From Chamaelirium japonicum (lineage: Eukaryota > Streptophyta > Magnoliopsida > Liliales > Melanthiaceae), in assembly GCA_947650365.1 (NCBI GenBank), contig CANTAL010000142.1, positions 731,001 through 795,000 on the forward strand: a stretch of 64,000 bases of DNA. The letters run 5' to 3'. Below the pieces are notes generated by a model. That model saw nothing but the letters and a program-made list of their open reading frames with translations. It was not told the origin of the DNA and ran no database searches. Of the stretch, positions 12,439 to 24,362 are shown one piece after another. Positions within the stretch are counted from its first letter, which is position 1, and each line of letters opens with the position of its first letter. The translations under genes were made by a program, and so were the position numbers.

Positions 12439-13004
12439 TGTGGTGGCAAGGAGGAGTCACAGCACCACAGCGGGGCGTGGAGGCCAGAGTGAGGGGCAGC
12501 CTACTCGGAGAGGAACCCGGACATCCCGGTCTCCCAATCAGTTCCTCTCTCTCCACTCTTCCCCTTTTTGTTGTTGATCTTTTTGGATCATTCGTCACCA
12601 CCCTCCCACGGGCCACCCATCTACCTTTGTTGTTGTAGCCACTGTGGTTTGGTTGCCGGTAACTGGTGGCAGGGAGGAGCCCCAACTCCCAACCCTCCCA
12701 TAAGCACCAAGGAGTGCCTTCCCTCCCTCACATGAATCTCACACTATCCTCAATCTTGCAGTCAAGGACGAAGTGTGCGGGTTTTATTTTTCGTTCTAAT
12801 TTTTAAATCTCTAATCCATTGATATATCTACTTCTTATGTTGTTGAATTAGTTAGGGACCTTAGTTAGGGACCTTAGGGTTTTTATTGATTTGGACTTGT
12901 TTTGTTTGTGAAGAAGAAGAATTTTGTTATGTTCAATAATTTGATAAGTTGTTGTCAACTATAATAAAAAATTAGTTTAATTTTAGCCCAGGCCAAAAAA
13001 AATT
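11416..13004. other. Intergenic sequence without a recognised gene
   Basis: AT-rich and then GC-richer sequence. A stretch at 11570-11690 is rich in repeated GGCCCAA/CAGCC words. Open frames at 11943-12685 run across simple sequence on both strands and show no known domain. I see no transposon ends. Confidence 0.5.
12400..12436. repeat. (TC)n microsatellite
   Basis: Uninterrupted CT dinucleotides of about 37 bp. Confidence 0.95.
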
Positions 13005-13481
13005 TCCTAGCTACGCCCCTGGTCGTAAATCTGCCAAGTGGTCGACCCCTGCCGCCATACGCCATCACGTGCCCCACCTAGCCTCCCGACCATCCGGGCA
13101 AAACTGCAGGAACCGCTCGGGTGAGGACGACACCATGACCTTTTCACACCTTGGGTTTTCTGCGACCGAGAAAAATCTGGGGCGTGACAATCCCGCTCTC
13201 TCTTCGTGTGCATAGTGCGGCCACCACTAGTGCTGCACCGTCAGGGCACCGCCTGCTGGCCGCGAGGAGCAGCCGGCGCTAGGCTTACGATCGGCCACGG
13301 TCGGTGGTTACGACACACCTGAACAGTCACGACGGAGCCGACCGGACACGGCTTTGGTGGTCACGGCCACCGCCCCTGGTGTGCACCGGTCGGTGACGAA
13401 CCTCGCTCTCATCCGATTGAATCGAGGAAGGAGATCGTTGATCCGGTCATAGTCGCAATCCACACAGATGCTATGATACCA
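13005..13481 (-). mobile_element. Internal remnant and primer-binding site of a minus-strand LTR element
   Basis: On the minus strand TGGTATCATAG (13471-13481) follows directly after a sequence ending in CA. This matches a tRNA-iMet primer-binding site with one change. The sequence to its left would be the leader of that element. No coding domain is visible. Confidence 0.45.
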
Positions 13482-13531
13482 TGCATTTAAATTCCAAGAT
13501 CTCTAAATCACAAAACAATGAATCAGATAAT

Positions 13532-14262
13532 TGTTAATTTTTTTATTTTTATTTTTTAGTCTTTATTGTGTTTTAAAAACATTTTGTAACGGTATAGCCG
13601 TTGCACACATTCAAACCTTTGTGCAACGGCTATAAACGGTCACATTCAAACCCATTATGGCTTGGATTTTAAAGACCAAAATAATGGGCAGCCATTACAC
13701 CCCTTGGTGGGCTATAAAATGGGCCCAAAATCCATGGCTAAGGGACACACTTTTGATCATCTTTTGCTCTTGAAACTCTGCTCCAAAAATCTCCCATTCC
13801 AATTTTCTTTAAGTTTTTTGCTGGGCTCCTGAAGGCGATAGTGCGGTGTTCGTGTGCCTTCTCCGAGGCGTGCCAACGAGAAGGAAAGGTGGTCATCCAG
13901 GGGGTTCGTCGTATCTCTAGTCTTCCTTACCACGAGACCCGCACGTGGGGGGCAATTGGATTTCTAGGACAGCGCCAAGGCGTGCTTCGACCCCAGGCCA
14001 TCCTCTTAACTCTTCTTCATCCTAAATTACTAGAATGTTAATAGTATTATTTACTTATGTATAGTTTTATCATATTCATACTCCGCTACAAAAGTTTCAT
14101 ATTGGATCCTTCACTAGCTAGGATTCATTCGCAATTTTAGTCTCATATTTTCATCTTTTTTATTTGGCAATATTTAGAATATAAATTTGTCATCCATCTC
14201 ACATCTAATTAAAATAAATTAAGATTTGAAATATTTGTTTAGCAAGCAATTTATTTCCAACA
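13532..14262 (+). repeat. 5' LTR of the copia element
   Basis: 731 bp, TG...CA ends. It has an internal perfect hairpin-like pair GGTATAGCCGTTGCACA / GTGCAACGGCTATA (about 13592-13635) and a TATAAAAT box at about 13712. It carries an extra CAT compared with the 3' LTR near 13760. Confidence 0.95.
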
Positions 14263-15120
14263 ATCTAGAAATCCAATTAAGTTGTTAATTTGTTGGCTTG
14301 AAATATTTTTTAGATTTCAAAATAATTAAATTTATTTTTTACAAATCTCTATATCTTGTAAATACTTAATTATTGGCATACCAATATTTAGTTTAATGCT
14401 TTAGTATTAACCTTTGATCTAATCTAAAGCATCATTGTTAATATTTGCTTAGCATTAGATCTTGCTAACAATATAATATTATAGTTTGTTAAAATTGTAT
14501 TGTTAGCATCTTGATTAACTAGAAATTGCTTGATCATTAGTATAATATAGATAATACGACATTAGTGTAAGTGAAAAATTGTTTTACTACACATAATTAA
14601 AATTTAATATTTTATAATTAAAAAAAAAAATAATAATAATAATCAAACACATAATCTAAACAAAATCAAGACTCTAGTAGGGAGAGCTCGGCACATACAT
14701 TCGTGTATGTGTGACTAGTCTGTTATCCCTATAATCTAGAGATTTTGATAATTAAATTAAAAAAAAAAAAACTTTTAATTATTTTCTTTTATTTATACTT
14801 GGGTCTCTCACGAAGAAGTGACTTAAAGAATTCCGGTGAATCATCCTTAGTTAGACGGTGTCTAGAAAAGCTTGTCAAAAAGGCATACGTGCCTAAGACG
14901 GACTGGTATTTAAGCGAGCCAAGTGCTCCACCACCCATCTGGAGCTGATCTGGCTGTCATACTTTGGAGAACTCATTTGGACTTCCAAAGTCAAATCTAG
15001 CGATACTCAGGTCAACTATTATACAAAAGAAGATAAATTTGGTTCACATAGAAAATAGTGTACAATATTATTCTGACATAAAATTTGTTTCATTCCAGGC
15101 TTAACTCCCTTACCCTAAAA
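14263..15120 (+). other. Leader of the copia element
   Basis: AT-rich, non-coding. Directly after the LTR I do not find the common TGGTATCAGAG primer-binding site, so this lineage may use another tRNA or an internal tRNA segment. A run near 14745-14948 is open but has no gag features. Confidence 0.6.
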
Positions 15121-18100
15121 ATGACTTCCCCTAGAACTGAGTACCTTAGTGCGAAGCCTGAGAAATTCGATGGGGCTAATTTCAAGCGTTGGCAAAACCA
15201 GATGAGATTCTGGTTGTCCTTGCTTGGACTTATGTCTGCAATAAGTGATAGCACCACCGAATCAGGAAATGAGTCCAACCCTATAGACAAACATGCCCAA
15301 ACCAGTAGTGGATCATCCAACCCAGATGGCTCTGATTCTACTTCCACATCTAGGACTCCTGAGGAAATAGAATATATTTGTCGCCACCGTATCCTAGGAT
15401 CCCTTTCCGATAGGTTATATGACATCTACTATACCTCAAAAGATGCCAAAGAACTTTGGGATACCCTAAATTCTAAGTACGGCCTAGATGATGCTGGGAT
15501 CAAACGCTACAAAGCAGCTGATTTCAACAAGTTTAAAATGAATGATTCTAAACCGATGAATGAACAAATTCACGAGTTTGAGAATCTAGTCCATTATCTC
15601 AAGGATAACTGATCAACCCTAGATGAAAACTTCCAGATAGCTTGCTTGATAGATAAACTTCCATCATCCTGGTCTGACTTTGCTAGAAAACTAAACCATT
15701 CCCAAGGAGAACTATCTCTAACCCAAGTCTTCAATTCCATTAGGATAGAAGAACAACATAGACTTAGAGAAAAATCTCTTTCCGAGTCCAAACCCAAGGT
15801 AAACAATATAGAATCAAAACCAAAACACCATAAGAAAGCCAAGTCCTTTTATCCCAAACCAAATAAACCATTCCACAAGAAGCCTTTCACCAAAAACCCC
15901 AAATTCCAGAAGAAGCCAGCAGAAGGAGTACGCTACTGCTACGTATGTGGTCGAACCAACCATATGGCATCGGACTGCTTCTACAAGAAGACTGGACCTT
16001 CTCAACCTAGGAAGAACGGACCACAACCTCCTTCCCAAGTAAATATGGTCACCTCATCTGAGAATGCTTTCAGGTCAGTTGCCTCTATTCCAGAAGTAAA
16101 CTTGACTTTGCAAGCACTTGACTGGTGGATTGATACCGGAGCTAACATCCATGTATGTTCTGATCGCTCTTGGTTCTCCACTTATCAGGTCTCAGGTGGA
16201 GGAGCTGTGACCATGGGAAATAATGCCGAAGCTCGAGTATTGGGAACGGGTCAAGTCAACTTAAAGCTTACATCGAACAAGATCATAACCCTACACGGAG
16301 TTCATCACGTTCCAGAGATTAGACGTAACCTTGTTAGCGGTTCTCTTCTAGTTCAACACGGTTATAAACTCGTGTTTGAATCGAATAAAGTTGTAATCAC
16401 AAAAGGAGTGTCTTTTATTGGGAAAGGATTTATGAGTGATGGCTTATTTAAGCTAAATGTTTGTATTCCTTTCGAAAATAATAAAAGTCTTTCTGTACTA
16501 AATGTTGAATCTCCACCTATCTGGCATTCTAGACTAGGTCATATGAATTACAACTCAATCAAGAGACTGATGAACCTAAATCTAATACCTAAAGCAGATA
16601 TCCAAAACCTCGATAAGTGTGAAACCTGTGTAGAAGCAAAACAAGCTAAGAAACCCTTTAGAACAATCGATAGAGACTCTGAAATCCTCGAATTAGTTCA
16701 TAGTGATGTATGCGACTCAGGAAGGACTACTAGAGGAGGTAACAGATATTTCGTCACATTCATAGATGACCTATCAAAATACTGTTACCTATACCTCATA
16801 AAAACCAAAGATGAGGTACTAAGTAAATTTAAGGTCTATAAAGCTGAGGCTGAAAACCAAAGAGATAAGACCTTAAAAATACTTAGATCCGATCGAGGTG
16901 GAGAGTATACCTCTCATGAGTTAACCGAGTTCTGTGAAGAACACGGTATAATTCATGAAGTCACAGCTCCCTATACCCCCCAATCCAACGGAGTAGCTGA
17001 ACGTAAGAATAGAACCCTTATGGATATGGTTAATGCCATGCTAATTAGCTCAGGAGCACCTGAAAACTTGTGGGGAGAAGCACTAGTAACAGCCTGTTTC
17101 ATACTTAACAGAATTCCCTCTAAAAAGAATAACCTCACCCCTTATGAAATGTGGAAGAATAGAAAACCCACTTTGGATTATCTTAAAGTGTGGGGGTGTT
17201 TGGTGAAAGTCAAGATCCCTGAAAATAAAAAGAAAAAGATCGGTCCAAAAACCATAGATGCCATTTTCATAGGCTATGCATCAGATAGCAATGCTAACCG
17301 ATTTTTAGTTTTTAATTCTCAAATTAGTGAAATTACTAATAATACAATAATGGAAGCTAGAGATGCTACCTATTTTGAAGACATCTTTCCTTTTAGGACT
17401 AGAATTGGAACAGAACCTAGATCGAACGACACTGACATAGCATCGTGCTCTAGAAACAAAAGACCAATTGAGGATAGCATTCCCATTGAACCTAGGAGAA
17501 GCTCTAGAGCTAGAACAGAAAAGATCTTCGATGACTTCTATGCTCTTCTAGTAGAAGATACATCAATCAACTACGCAGATGCAATGAAGTCATTCGATTC
17601 TCCTTTCTGGAAAGAAGCTATAAATAACGAGATGCAATCCATTGTCCAAAATCAAACTTGGGAATTAGTAAACCTACCTCCAGGTTGTAAAACCATTGGA
17701 TGTAAATGGATCTTTAAGAAGAAACTTAGACCCGATGGATCGGTAGAGAAATTCAAGGCTAGGTTAGTAGCCAAAGGATTTACCCAAAAACCTGGAATAG
17801 ACTACTTTGATGTGTATGCTCCTGTAGCTAGGATCACTACCATTAGAGTCCTTATTGCATTAGCATCCATAAATAAGTTGGTAATTCACCAAATGGATGT
17901 AAAAACCGCTTTCATAAATAGAGACTTAGACGAGGAAATCTATATGGATCAACCTGAGGGGTTTATAGTTTCAGGTCAAGAATCTAAGGTGTGTAAATTG
18001 ATTAGATCTCTATATGGCCTAAAACAAGCACCCAAACAATGGCATAGGAAGTTTGATGAAGTCATCACATCCGACGGTTTTGAAATAAACAAAACCGATG

Positions 18101-19099
18101 AATGTGTATACCATAAGGTTAGTAATAATGGCATCATCATTCTCTGTTTGTATGTGGATGATATCCTGATCTTTGGATCTAATATTCAAGCAGTAAATGA
18201 AGTAAAACATTTTCTGTCCCAAAATTTTGATATGAAGGATTTAGGTCAAGCAGATGTGATACTAAACACAAAAATCATTAGAAATGATGATAGTATCACA
18301 CTAACTCAATCTCACTATACTGAGAAGATCCTTAGGAAATATTTTTACTTTGATTGTACTTCAGTATCCACCCCTTATGATCCTAATATCCACCTTAAGA
18401 AAAACACAGGTTTACCTGCGTTACAAAAGGAATATGCACAAATAATTGGATCGTTAGGATATTTAGCTAACTATACTAGACCCGATATAGCTTATACAGT
18501 AAGTCGTCTAAGTAGATACACACACAATCCAGATAAAAGCCATTGGAATGTCCTAGAAAGAGTAATGAAATATCTTATGGGCACACTAACCTATGGCCTT
18601 AAATTTAGTGGTTATCCAGCGGTCTTAGAAGGCTATACTGATGCTAATTGGATCAGTGACAACCTGGATGTAAAATCTACAACCGATTTTGTCTTCCTAT
18701 TAGGAGGTGCAGCTGTCTCTTGGAAGTCCACCAAGCAGACAGTAATGGCTAGGAGCACAATGGAATCTGAAATGATAGCCCTAGATACCACGAGTATAGA
18801 AGCCGAGTGGTTAAGAAACCTTATAGCTGATATACCCATAGGAGAGAGACCTATACCAGCTATATCTATTCATTGTGATTGTAAGTCAGCAATTGATAAA
18901 TGCAAACAAGAAAATGCAAATGTAAAAAATGAATCGACACTTAAAAGTGCGACATAAATCTTTAAGGTATAAACTAAAATACCAAATAATTACCCTAAAT
19001 TTTGTGAAGTCTGAGAAGAATATTGCTGATCAGCTCACAAAGGGGGTGTCTAGAACAGTGGTTCTAGAAGCGTCGAGGGGGATGGGATTAAGCCCATAA
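15121..19099 (+). pseudogene. Copia gag-pol polyprotein with one stop and one frameshift
   Basis: The first frame starts at ATG 15121 and encodes the gag UBN2 domain (FDGANFKRWQNQM). A TGA at 15610-15612 interrupts it. The same frame resumes and runs to 18957: zinc knuckle C-x2-C-x4-H-x4-C (about 15934-15978), protease DTG (16132-16140), GAG-pre-integrase HSRLGHMNY (16525-16551), integrase with [16 protein letters not shown] and [10 protein letters not shown] as catalytic Asp, Asp and Glu segments, reverse transcriptase with YVDD (18151-18162), and RNase H with YTDANW (18633-18650). In an A-run at 18924-18929 one extra A shifts the frame; the last codons continue in another frame to TAA at 19097-19099. 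With both defects it is probably not autonomous, though the TGA could be a readthrough site. Replication would be cytoplasmic in virus-like particles, with integration in the nucleus. Confidence 0.93.
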
Positions 19100-19610
19100 G
19101 AAAGATCACCACGGTGGCAACCCAACCTCACGGAGGTTCAATGGGTAGAAACAAGCCGTATTGGTGACTATGAGGAGCACTGGTTTTACCTACTCCCATC
19201 CCTATGGCGTCAGTGCTCATAAAAGCAAGGGTAGGATGAGTTCAAAACTCTTAAATGATTCTGAGATCCTTGAGACAGAGTGCCTCCTTGCTCGTACTCT
19301 TTGAGGAATCACCGATATGTGTGGTCGTGAGGCCGCGACTATGAGATTAGGGCTGATCTCGAATATACACATAAGATACCTGCGCAAGGCCATACTGTGT
19401 GTGACACTTGTTAAAGTCTGAATCATGGTCCTAAGTTCAAAGACATAGTCTACTAAAGGTGCCACAGACCAAAACAATTTTCACTAAGTAAAGGTTCAAA
19501 CCGAGAGGTACCTTTACCGAACTCATAGTACAAGGAGACCAGCAAATTCTCTTATTTTAAATTTTTTAAAGACTTTTAAATATTCAATGTTTTTAAAACA
19601 TGTGGGGGAT
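19100..19610 (+). other. Copia 3' untranslated region and polypurine tract
   Basis: Non-coding tail after RNase H. The polypurine tract TGTGGGGGAT lies at 19601-19610, immediately before the 3' LTR, where plus-strand DNA synthesis would be primed. Confidence 0.85.
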
Positions 19611-20338
19611 TGTTAATTTTTTTATTTTTATTTTTTAGTCTTTATTGTGTTTTAAAAATATTTTGTAACGGTATAGCCGTTGCACACATTCAAACCTTTG
19701 TGCAACGGCTATAAACGGTCACATTCAAACCCATTATGGCTTGGATTTTAAAGACCAAAATAATGGGCAGCCATTACACCCCTTGGTGGGCTATAAAATG
19801 GGCCCAAAATCCATGGCTAAGGGACACACTTTTGATCTTTTGCTCTTGAAACTCTGCTCCAAAAATCTCCCATTCCAATTTTCTTTAAGTTTTTTGCTGG
19901 GCTCCTGAAGGCGATAGTGCAGTGTTCGTGTGCCTTCTCCGAGGCGTGCCAACGAGAAGGAAAGGTGGTCATCCGGGGGGTTCGTCGTATCTCTAGTCTT
20001 CCTTGCCACGAGACCCGCACATGGGGGGCAATTGGATTTCTAGGACAGCGCCAAGGCGTGCTTCGACCCCAGGCCATCCTCTTAACTCTTCTTCATCCTA
20101 AATTACTAGAATGTTAATAGTATTATTTACTTATGTATAGTTTTATCATATTCATACTCCGCTACAAAAGTTTCATATTTGATCCTTCACTAGCTAGGAT
20201 TCATTCGCAATTTTAGTCTCATATTTTCATCTTTTTTATTTGGCAATATTTAGAATATAAATTTGTCATCCATCTCACATCTAATTAAAATAAATTAAGA
20301 TTTGAAATATTTGTTTAGCAAGCAATTTATTTCCAACA
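19611..20338 (+). repeat. 3' LTR of the copia element
   Basis: 728 bp, TGTTAATTT to TTCCAACA. Compared with the 5' LTR it has about six substitutions and lacks one CAT. Confidence 0.95.
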
Positions 20339-20719
20339 ATAATGTCTTTTGTCGACGACGAACAAACTTGAGAGCGATAAACGATTGCATGCCTTGCAAG
20401 CGATAGTCCAATGCCGGGAGAGATGCCTTCCACTATCCTGAAGTAATCCATGGAGATATGGATCTTCCCGTTCTCCGAATGCATGATGGTCCAATTGCTT
20501 GGATAGGGGAGCATCCAACCTCATCTAATATATAGGCATGCATTAGGTTTCCCTCTCCATCAACAAAACCCTAATGTGAGGATGACCACACGATTAAACG
20601 AAGGGAGATCACGTCCTTTGCCCGAGCCCAACCTGACCAGGACTAGGGTTGGGCGGCCGGTCGGGTGGGGGCCAGTGACGAGCTCCTGATCGGTTGGTTC
20701 ACATGCCAAAAACCCAACA

Positions 20720-21184
20720 ATGCGGTGCCGGATGTGCGATACGATCTAGCAGCATCGTAATTGTTCGTGCATTGCATGAGATTATACGGTTCGTCGATAC
20801 AACTTCCACCAAGCAAAGGCCACGTGTCACTCATCAGACCCTCTTACAAGGAATTCCATAGAAAGGGAATTACAATGCGCCTGTACGCTGTACCAGAACT
20901 CCCTATTCCTACTCCGATCAGGATTCATTTTCTGGTAAATAATAAAATTAAAAAGTAAATAAATTCAAATCCTAACCCGAATAGGATTCGCGAGCGGTGA
21001 TATTAGCACACCGTCATATCATACCCCAGGTCCCCAACCGAGTCAAAGTCGGTTTCAAAGACGGGACGGGAAGTGAAATGGAAAGTCGGAGGGAGTGGTA
21101 ATATCCATCGTCGATCGACTACAAAAGGACCCCCATGAGCCCCGCCGCTGAGAACACCGGAGCCCGGCCTCGATCTCTGAGACG
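20720..21184 (+). promoter_or_regulatory. Upstream region of the NAC gene
   Basis: Sequence between the older LTR and the NAC start codon. It is AT-rich to about 20960 and then GC-richer. I see no certain TATA box; GACTACAAAAGGACC at about 21117 is at a plausible distance from the ATG. Any promoter assignment is by position only. Confidence 0.35.
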
Positions 21185-24111
21185 ATGGCGCTCAACCGCC
21201 CACCTCCGCCGTTCCCCACCAAGGTCCTCGCCGACGGAACCCGTATCCCGTTCGGCTACACTTTCGACCCGACCGATGAGCAGCTGGTCGAAGGGTTCCT
21301 GATTAAGAAGGCGCTGGGCCGCCCGCTCCCGCCGCACACAATCAAGGACGGCATCGATGTCTATCTGCACGACCCCGATGATCTCCCGAGTGAGTCCCCC
21401 CCTCGCCTCCGATCGTATCCTTCCATCCCCTTCTCCTCTCAATCCGGGCTCTAACCATCCATCTACCCGCAGTTGATATCCAGGGCGGCAGCGAAGAGAT
21501 CTGGGCCTATTTCTTTGTGTTCAGGCCGGAGGACGGGGGCGGCGGAGCGGACTCCGTTCGCCGGACGCCGGGCGGGTATTGGAAGGTTCTCGACACCGCG
21601 GAGACTTTTCTGGATGGGGGTGATGAGCCTGCCGCGCTGGTGAACGAGCTGGTGTTCTATAAGGGAAATCCGCCCGATGGGATCGAGACGGAGTGGAAGA
21701 TGGATGAGCATCGGCTCAACCCTGAGCTAGAGAAGTACAAGAACCCTAATGATCCCAAGGTAAACTAGATACCCACATCATTGAATATTTTGGTTTTTTT
21801 TTCCGGGCCCGCAAAGTAAAGGCTAATGATGGACTAATAAATCTAGGGCTGGCAATTTCGGACCCGACACGGCAGACCCGACACGACCCGACGGGTCTGG
21901 GTCAGGGCTAAACGGGTTCGGGTCGTAAACGGGTCGACACGATAGACCCGTTTAATAAACGGGTCGGGTCCGGGTTTAGGGTCTGGACACGGTAGACCCG
22001 GGAAGACCCGTTTGTTATTCAAACGGGTCGTGTCGAGTCGGATCGGGTCGGGTCTACCCGCAATCCAATACTATAATATATAATACCAGCAGGTCTTTCA
22101 GGTCAGGTCGGGTCGAGTCGGATTGGGTCGGATGGGGTCAACTGAATAGTCCGGGTGATAAACGGGTCTTACCGGGTCTTATCGGGTCTACCCGTTTATT
22201 GGCGGGTCGGGTGCGGGTTTAGGATCTAGACACGATTAGTTAAACGGGTTAGGTCCGGGTCTGGGGTTTTTGGACACGAACAAGACTAGACACGACACGA
22301 CCCGACCCATTGTCACCCCTAAATCAATCTGATTTCTGTATTGACCAATAAAGTAAACCATTACTTCTAGATGGCTATTTGGATTGACCAATAAAGTAAA
22401 TCAGAAATTAAATATATCGGTCGCTCGCCGCCGCCGTCGTCGTCGCCCACCATTTCTCGCCAGCCACCGACAACTTGTCACCACCCCGCAGGCCACCGTC
22501 CACCACCCGTGGTCAGCCACCACCCTCGTCGACCATTGGTCGCCTGCCGCTGCATTGTCGGCTACCACCCGTCGTCGCCCGCTGGCCGAACAGTGGAGGG
22601 CGGCGGTGGCAGAAGGGCGACAACGGGCGGCCCGAAGGTCGGCGGTGGGTGGTGGACGGCGGGGCGGCGGCTGACGGGGTGCTGGCCGGCGGCGGCGATG
22701 CAAGCCGGCTAGCGAGGCAATGGGGCAGCGATGGCCGGTGGTGGTGGTGGCATCCCCTTGTTTCATTCCATGGTCCATAGATCATGGCTGTTGAAATTGG
22801 GATCGCCACATTTCACTCCCCAAATAGTCTAATCCATCATGTGTTATTCTCTCGATTGTGCCATTGGCTGATGTGGCATGGTCAATAGAGCCTTCTACTA
22901 GTAAATCAAAAGTTTTACTTAGTTTTTTCGAAGTAAAAACTTATTGGCTACTAGAAAATCTTCCACCATTTACTTTACTATAACGTTTTTGATCCAAACT
23001 GCATGAAAGAAAATTTTTACCCCAATTTACTTTACTAGTTAGCCTGTTGACAAAATACAAACAGGCCCTACATATGGCCACCTATAGTTTGAAAACCATA
23101 TGCATATGAATTGAGTATAATTTTGTCTCACTTTATCTATCACATATACAATGTAAGAAGCTCTTTTGGTTTCTTGATACAGTGGTTTTAGTAGAGTATA
23201 AGTTTGGGTAGGGATATGAGTTCGGCTAGAATTTGGGTATATCACAAATTCACAATGAGTTTGGAGTCGAACTGTGTTACCTACTAAACACAAAAGCTAG
23301 AGGGGCAATCGGGTTTCGGGTATGTGTATTGAGGTACTCATACCCATACCCATACCCGAAAGTTAACCGGGTAGAGTTTCTATACCCATGCCCATACCCG
23401 AAAGTTACTCGGGTAGAGTTCTTATACCCATACCCTACCCAAACCATGTTTCAGTACAAAATTGTACCCATACTAGATGTTTTGGGTTGGGTTTGGGTCA
23501 GATATTTTTACAAGGTATACAAAAAAATCCTGAAATTCGGTGAAATTTTCTCCTAGCGTACAACTATCTTGAAAAACCGACAATATCTTGCAAAATTTTT
23601 GCGAAATATCTTGGTTTTATGAGATTCCGATATCCGACCGAAATTCAAGATAACCTAAAAAAACCCTTGATATCCCTTGCTATCTTGGGTAAATTACACA
23701 TTGGCCCCTGTAGTTTGATTGATTATAACTTTCATCCACTAATCTTTAAAATCATACAAATGACCTCCCCAAGGTGATGTATGTGCAAGAAATAGAAACT
23801 ACAAGAGAGCATTTGTAGGGTTTTAAACATGAGGCGGTGAAAGTGACAATCTGTCAAACTGTAGGGGGTCTGTGTCTAATGTACCTTTTTTTTCTCATTA
23901 TGTATATGTGATACAATACAAGGCAGGTTATGCCTCTTAACTTTTTGTTTTTGTTGTACATTTTCCTCCTTCAATTGAACAGATGGAGAATTGTGTTGCG
24001 TGTCGAATATATAAGAAAGTGCCCTCCGAGTACGAATATGTTGATGTAGATGTAGATGAAGATGAAGATGATAGTGAAGATGAAGATGAGGAGGTTACCT
24101 CTAAACCTTGA
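21185..24111 (+). CDS. NAC-domain protein, short form with acidic tail
   Basis: NAC proteins are plant-specific nuclear transcription factors that bind DNA as dimers. Three exons are placed: 21185-21389, 21473-21759 and 23983-24111, with GTGAGT...CGCAG and GTAAAC...ACAG borders and matching phases (1, then 0). The product is 206 residues. Subdomain A is degenerate (GYTFDPTDEQLV instead of the usual GFRFHPTDEELV). B to D are visible (EEIWAYFF, RRTPGGYWKV, ELVFYKGNPPDGIETEWKM), and subdomain E (CRIYKK) is on exon 3. The tail after it is only about 30 residues and is almost all Asp and Glu, with no evident activation domain. Exons 1-2 are GC-rich, exon 3 is not. The long second intron (2.2 kb) holds transposon insertions. 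The divergent subdomain A and short tail leave open whether it binds DNA; it could act as a partner of other NAC proteins or be a decaying copy. Confidence 0.8.
21845..22320. mobile_element. Non-autonomous DNA element rich in ACCCGACCCG, in NAC intron 2
   Basis: About 475 bp starting AGGGCTGGCAATTTCGG and ending CCATTGTCACCCCT. The ends are an imperfect inverted repeat, and the interior repeats GGGTCGGGTC and ACCCGACACG words in both orientations. Such elements are usually hAT-like. A clean target-site duplication is not obvious. Similar word composition occurs at 39840-40010 and 61040-61170. Confidence 0.55.
22420..22775. other. GC-rich CCG/CGG-rich block in NAC intron 2
   Basis: Local composition jumps to mostly GCC, CCG and GGC trinucleotides. 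Several frames are open on both strands for that reason. No domain is recognised; it may be a captured fragment or a low-complexity expansion. Confidence 0.5.
23180..23520. repeat. GGGTATGGGTA-type repeat
   Basis: Repeated ACCCATACCC and GGGTAGAGTT words; a unit of about 50 bp is duplicated at about 23341 and 23393. It may be the arm of a MITE like the one at 21845. Confidence 0.55.
23689..23893. mobile_element. Foldback MITE, same family as 7320
   Basis: Left arm GGTAAATTACACATTGGCCC, inner GTAGTTTGATTGATTATAAC; right arm GTCAAACTGTAGGGGGTCTG. It lies just upstream of NAC exon 3. Confidence 0.7.
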
Positions 24112-24126
24112 TATTCCTTTTTTATT

Positions 24127-24362
24127 TTATTGTGCAAATTACACATTGACCTATGTAGTTTGACCGATTATCACTCCCCTTATGTTTAAAATCAAACGAA
24201 TGACCCCCTATAGTTTGAAGAACGTAGCATTTTCACCCCCTCCCAAGGGAGGTGATTGTGCAAGGAAATTGATACCAGAGGGGAATTTGTAGGGTTTTTA
24301 AACATGAGGGGTGAAAGTAATAATCGGTCAAACTACAGGGCGTCTATGTGTAATTCACCCTG
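24127..24362. mobile_element. Foldback MITE downstream of NAC exon 3
   Basis: Left arm AAATTACACATTGACC and GTAGTTTGACCGATTATCAC; right arm GATAATCGGTCAAACTACAG-like and GTGTAATTCACCCTG. It sits between the NAC stop codon and the duplicated exon 3 copy. Confidence 0.7.

Larger units (their letters stand above)
13532..20338 (+). mobile_element. Ty1/copia retrotransposon, nearly intact and young
   Basis: Complete element of about 6.8 kb bounded by LTRs that start TGTTAATTT and end TTCCAACA, with a 5-bp target-site duplication ATAAT at 13527-13531 and 20339-20343. The LTRs differ by about six substitutions and one 3-bp indel, counted by eye. The order of coding domains (gag, protease, integrase, RT, RNase H) is that of Ty1/copia. 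Confidence 0.97.
13482..20719 (-). mobile_element. Older LTR on the minus strand, split by the young copia element
   Basis: Once the copia insertion (13532-20338) and one copy of its target-site duplication are set aside, 13482-13531 plus 20344-20719 form one block of about 426 bp. On the minus strand it begins TGTTGGGTTTTTGGCATGTG and ends AAATGCA, immediately before the primer-binding site. A TATATATTAG box lies inside (about 20526-20535). This is a plausible 5' LTR of an older element whose remaining body is lost or unrecognised. Confidence 0.5.

Noticed and set aside
15090-16038. Minus-strand open frames opposite copia gag
   Set aside because: Shadows of the plus-strand gag-pol frame, which carries all the domain evidence.
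22401-22809. Several overlapping open frames on both strands
   Set aside because: GC-rich CCG/CGG composition removes stop codons; no domain and no consistent frame.
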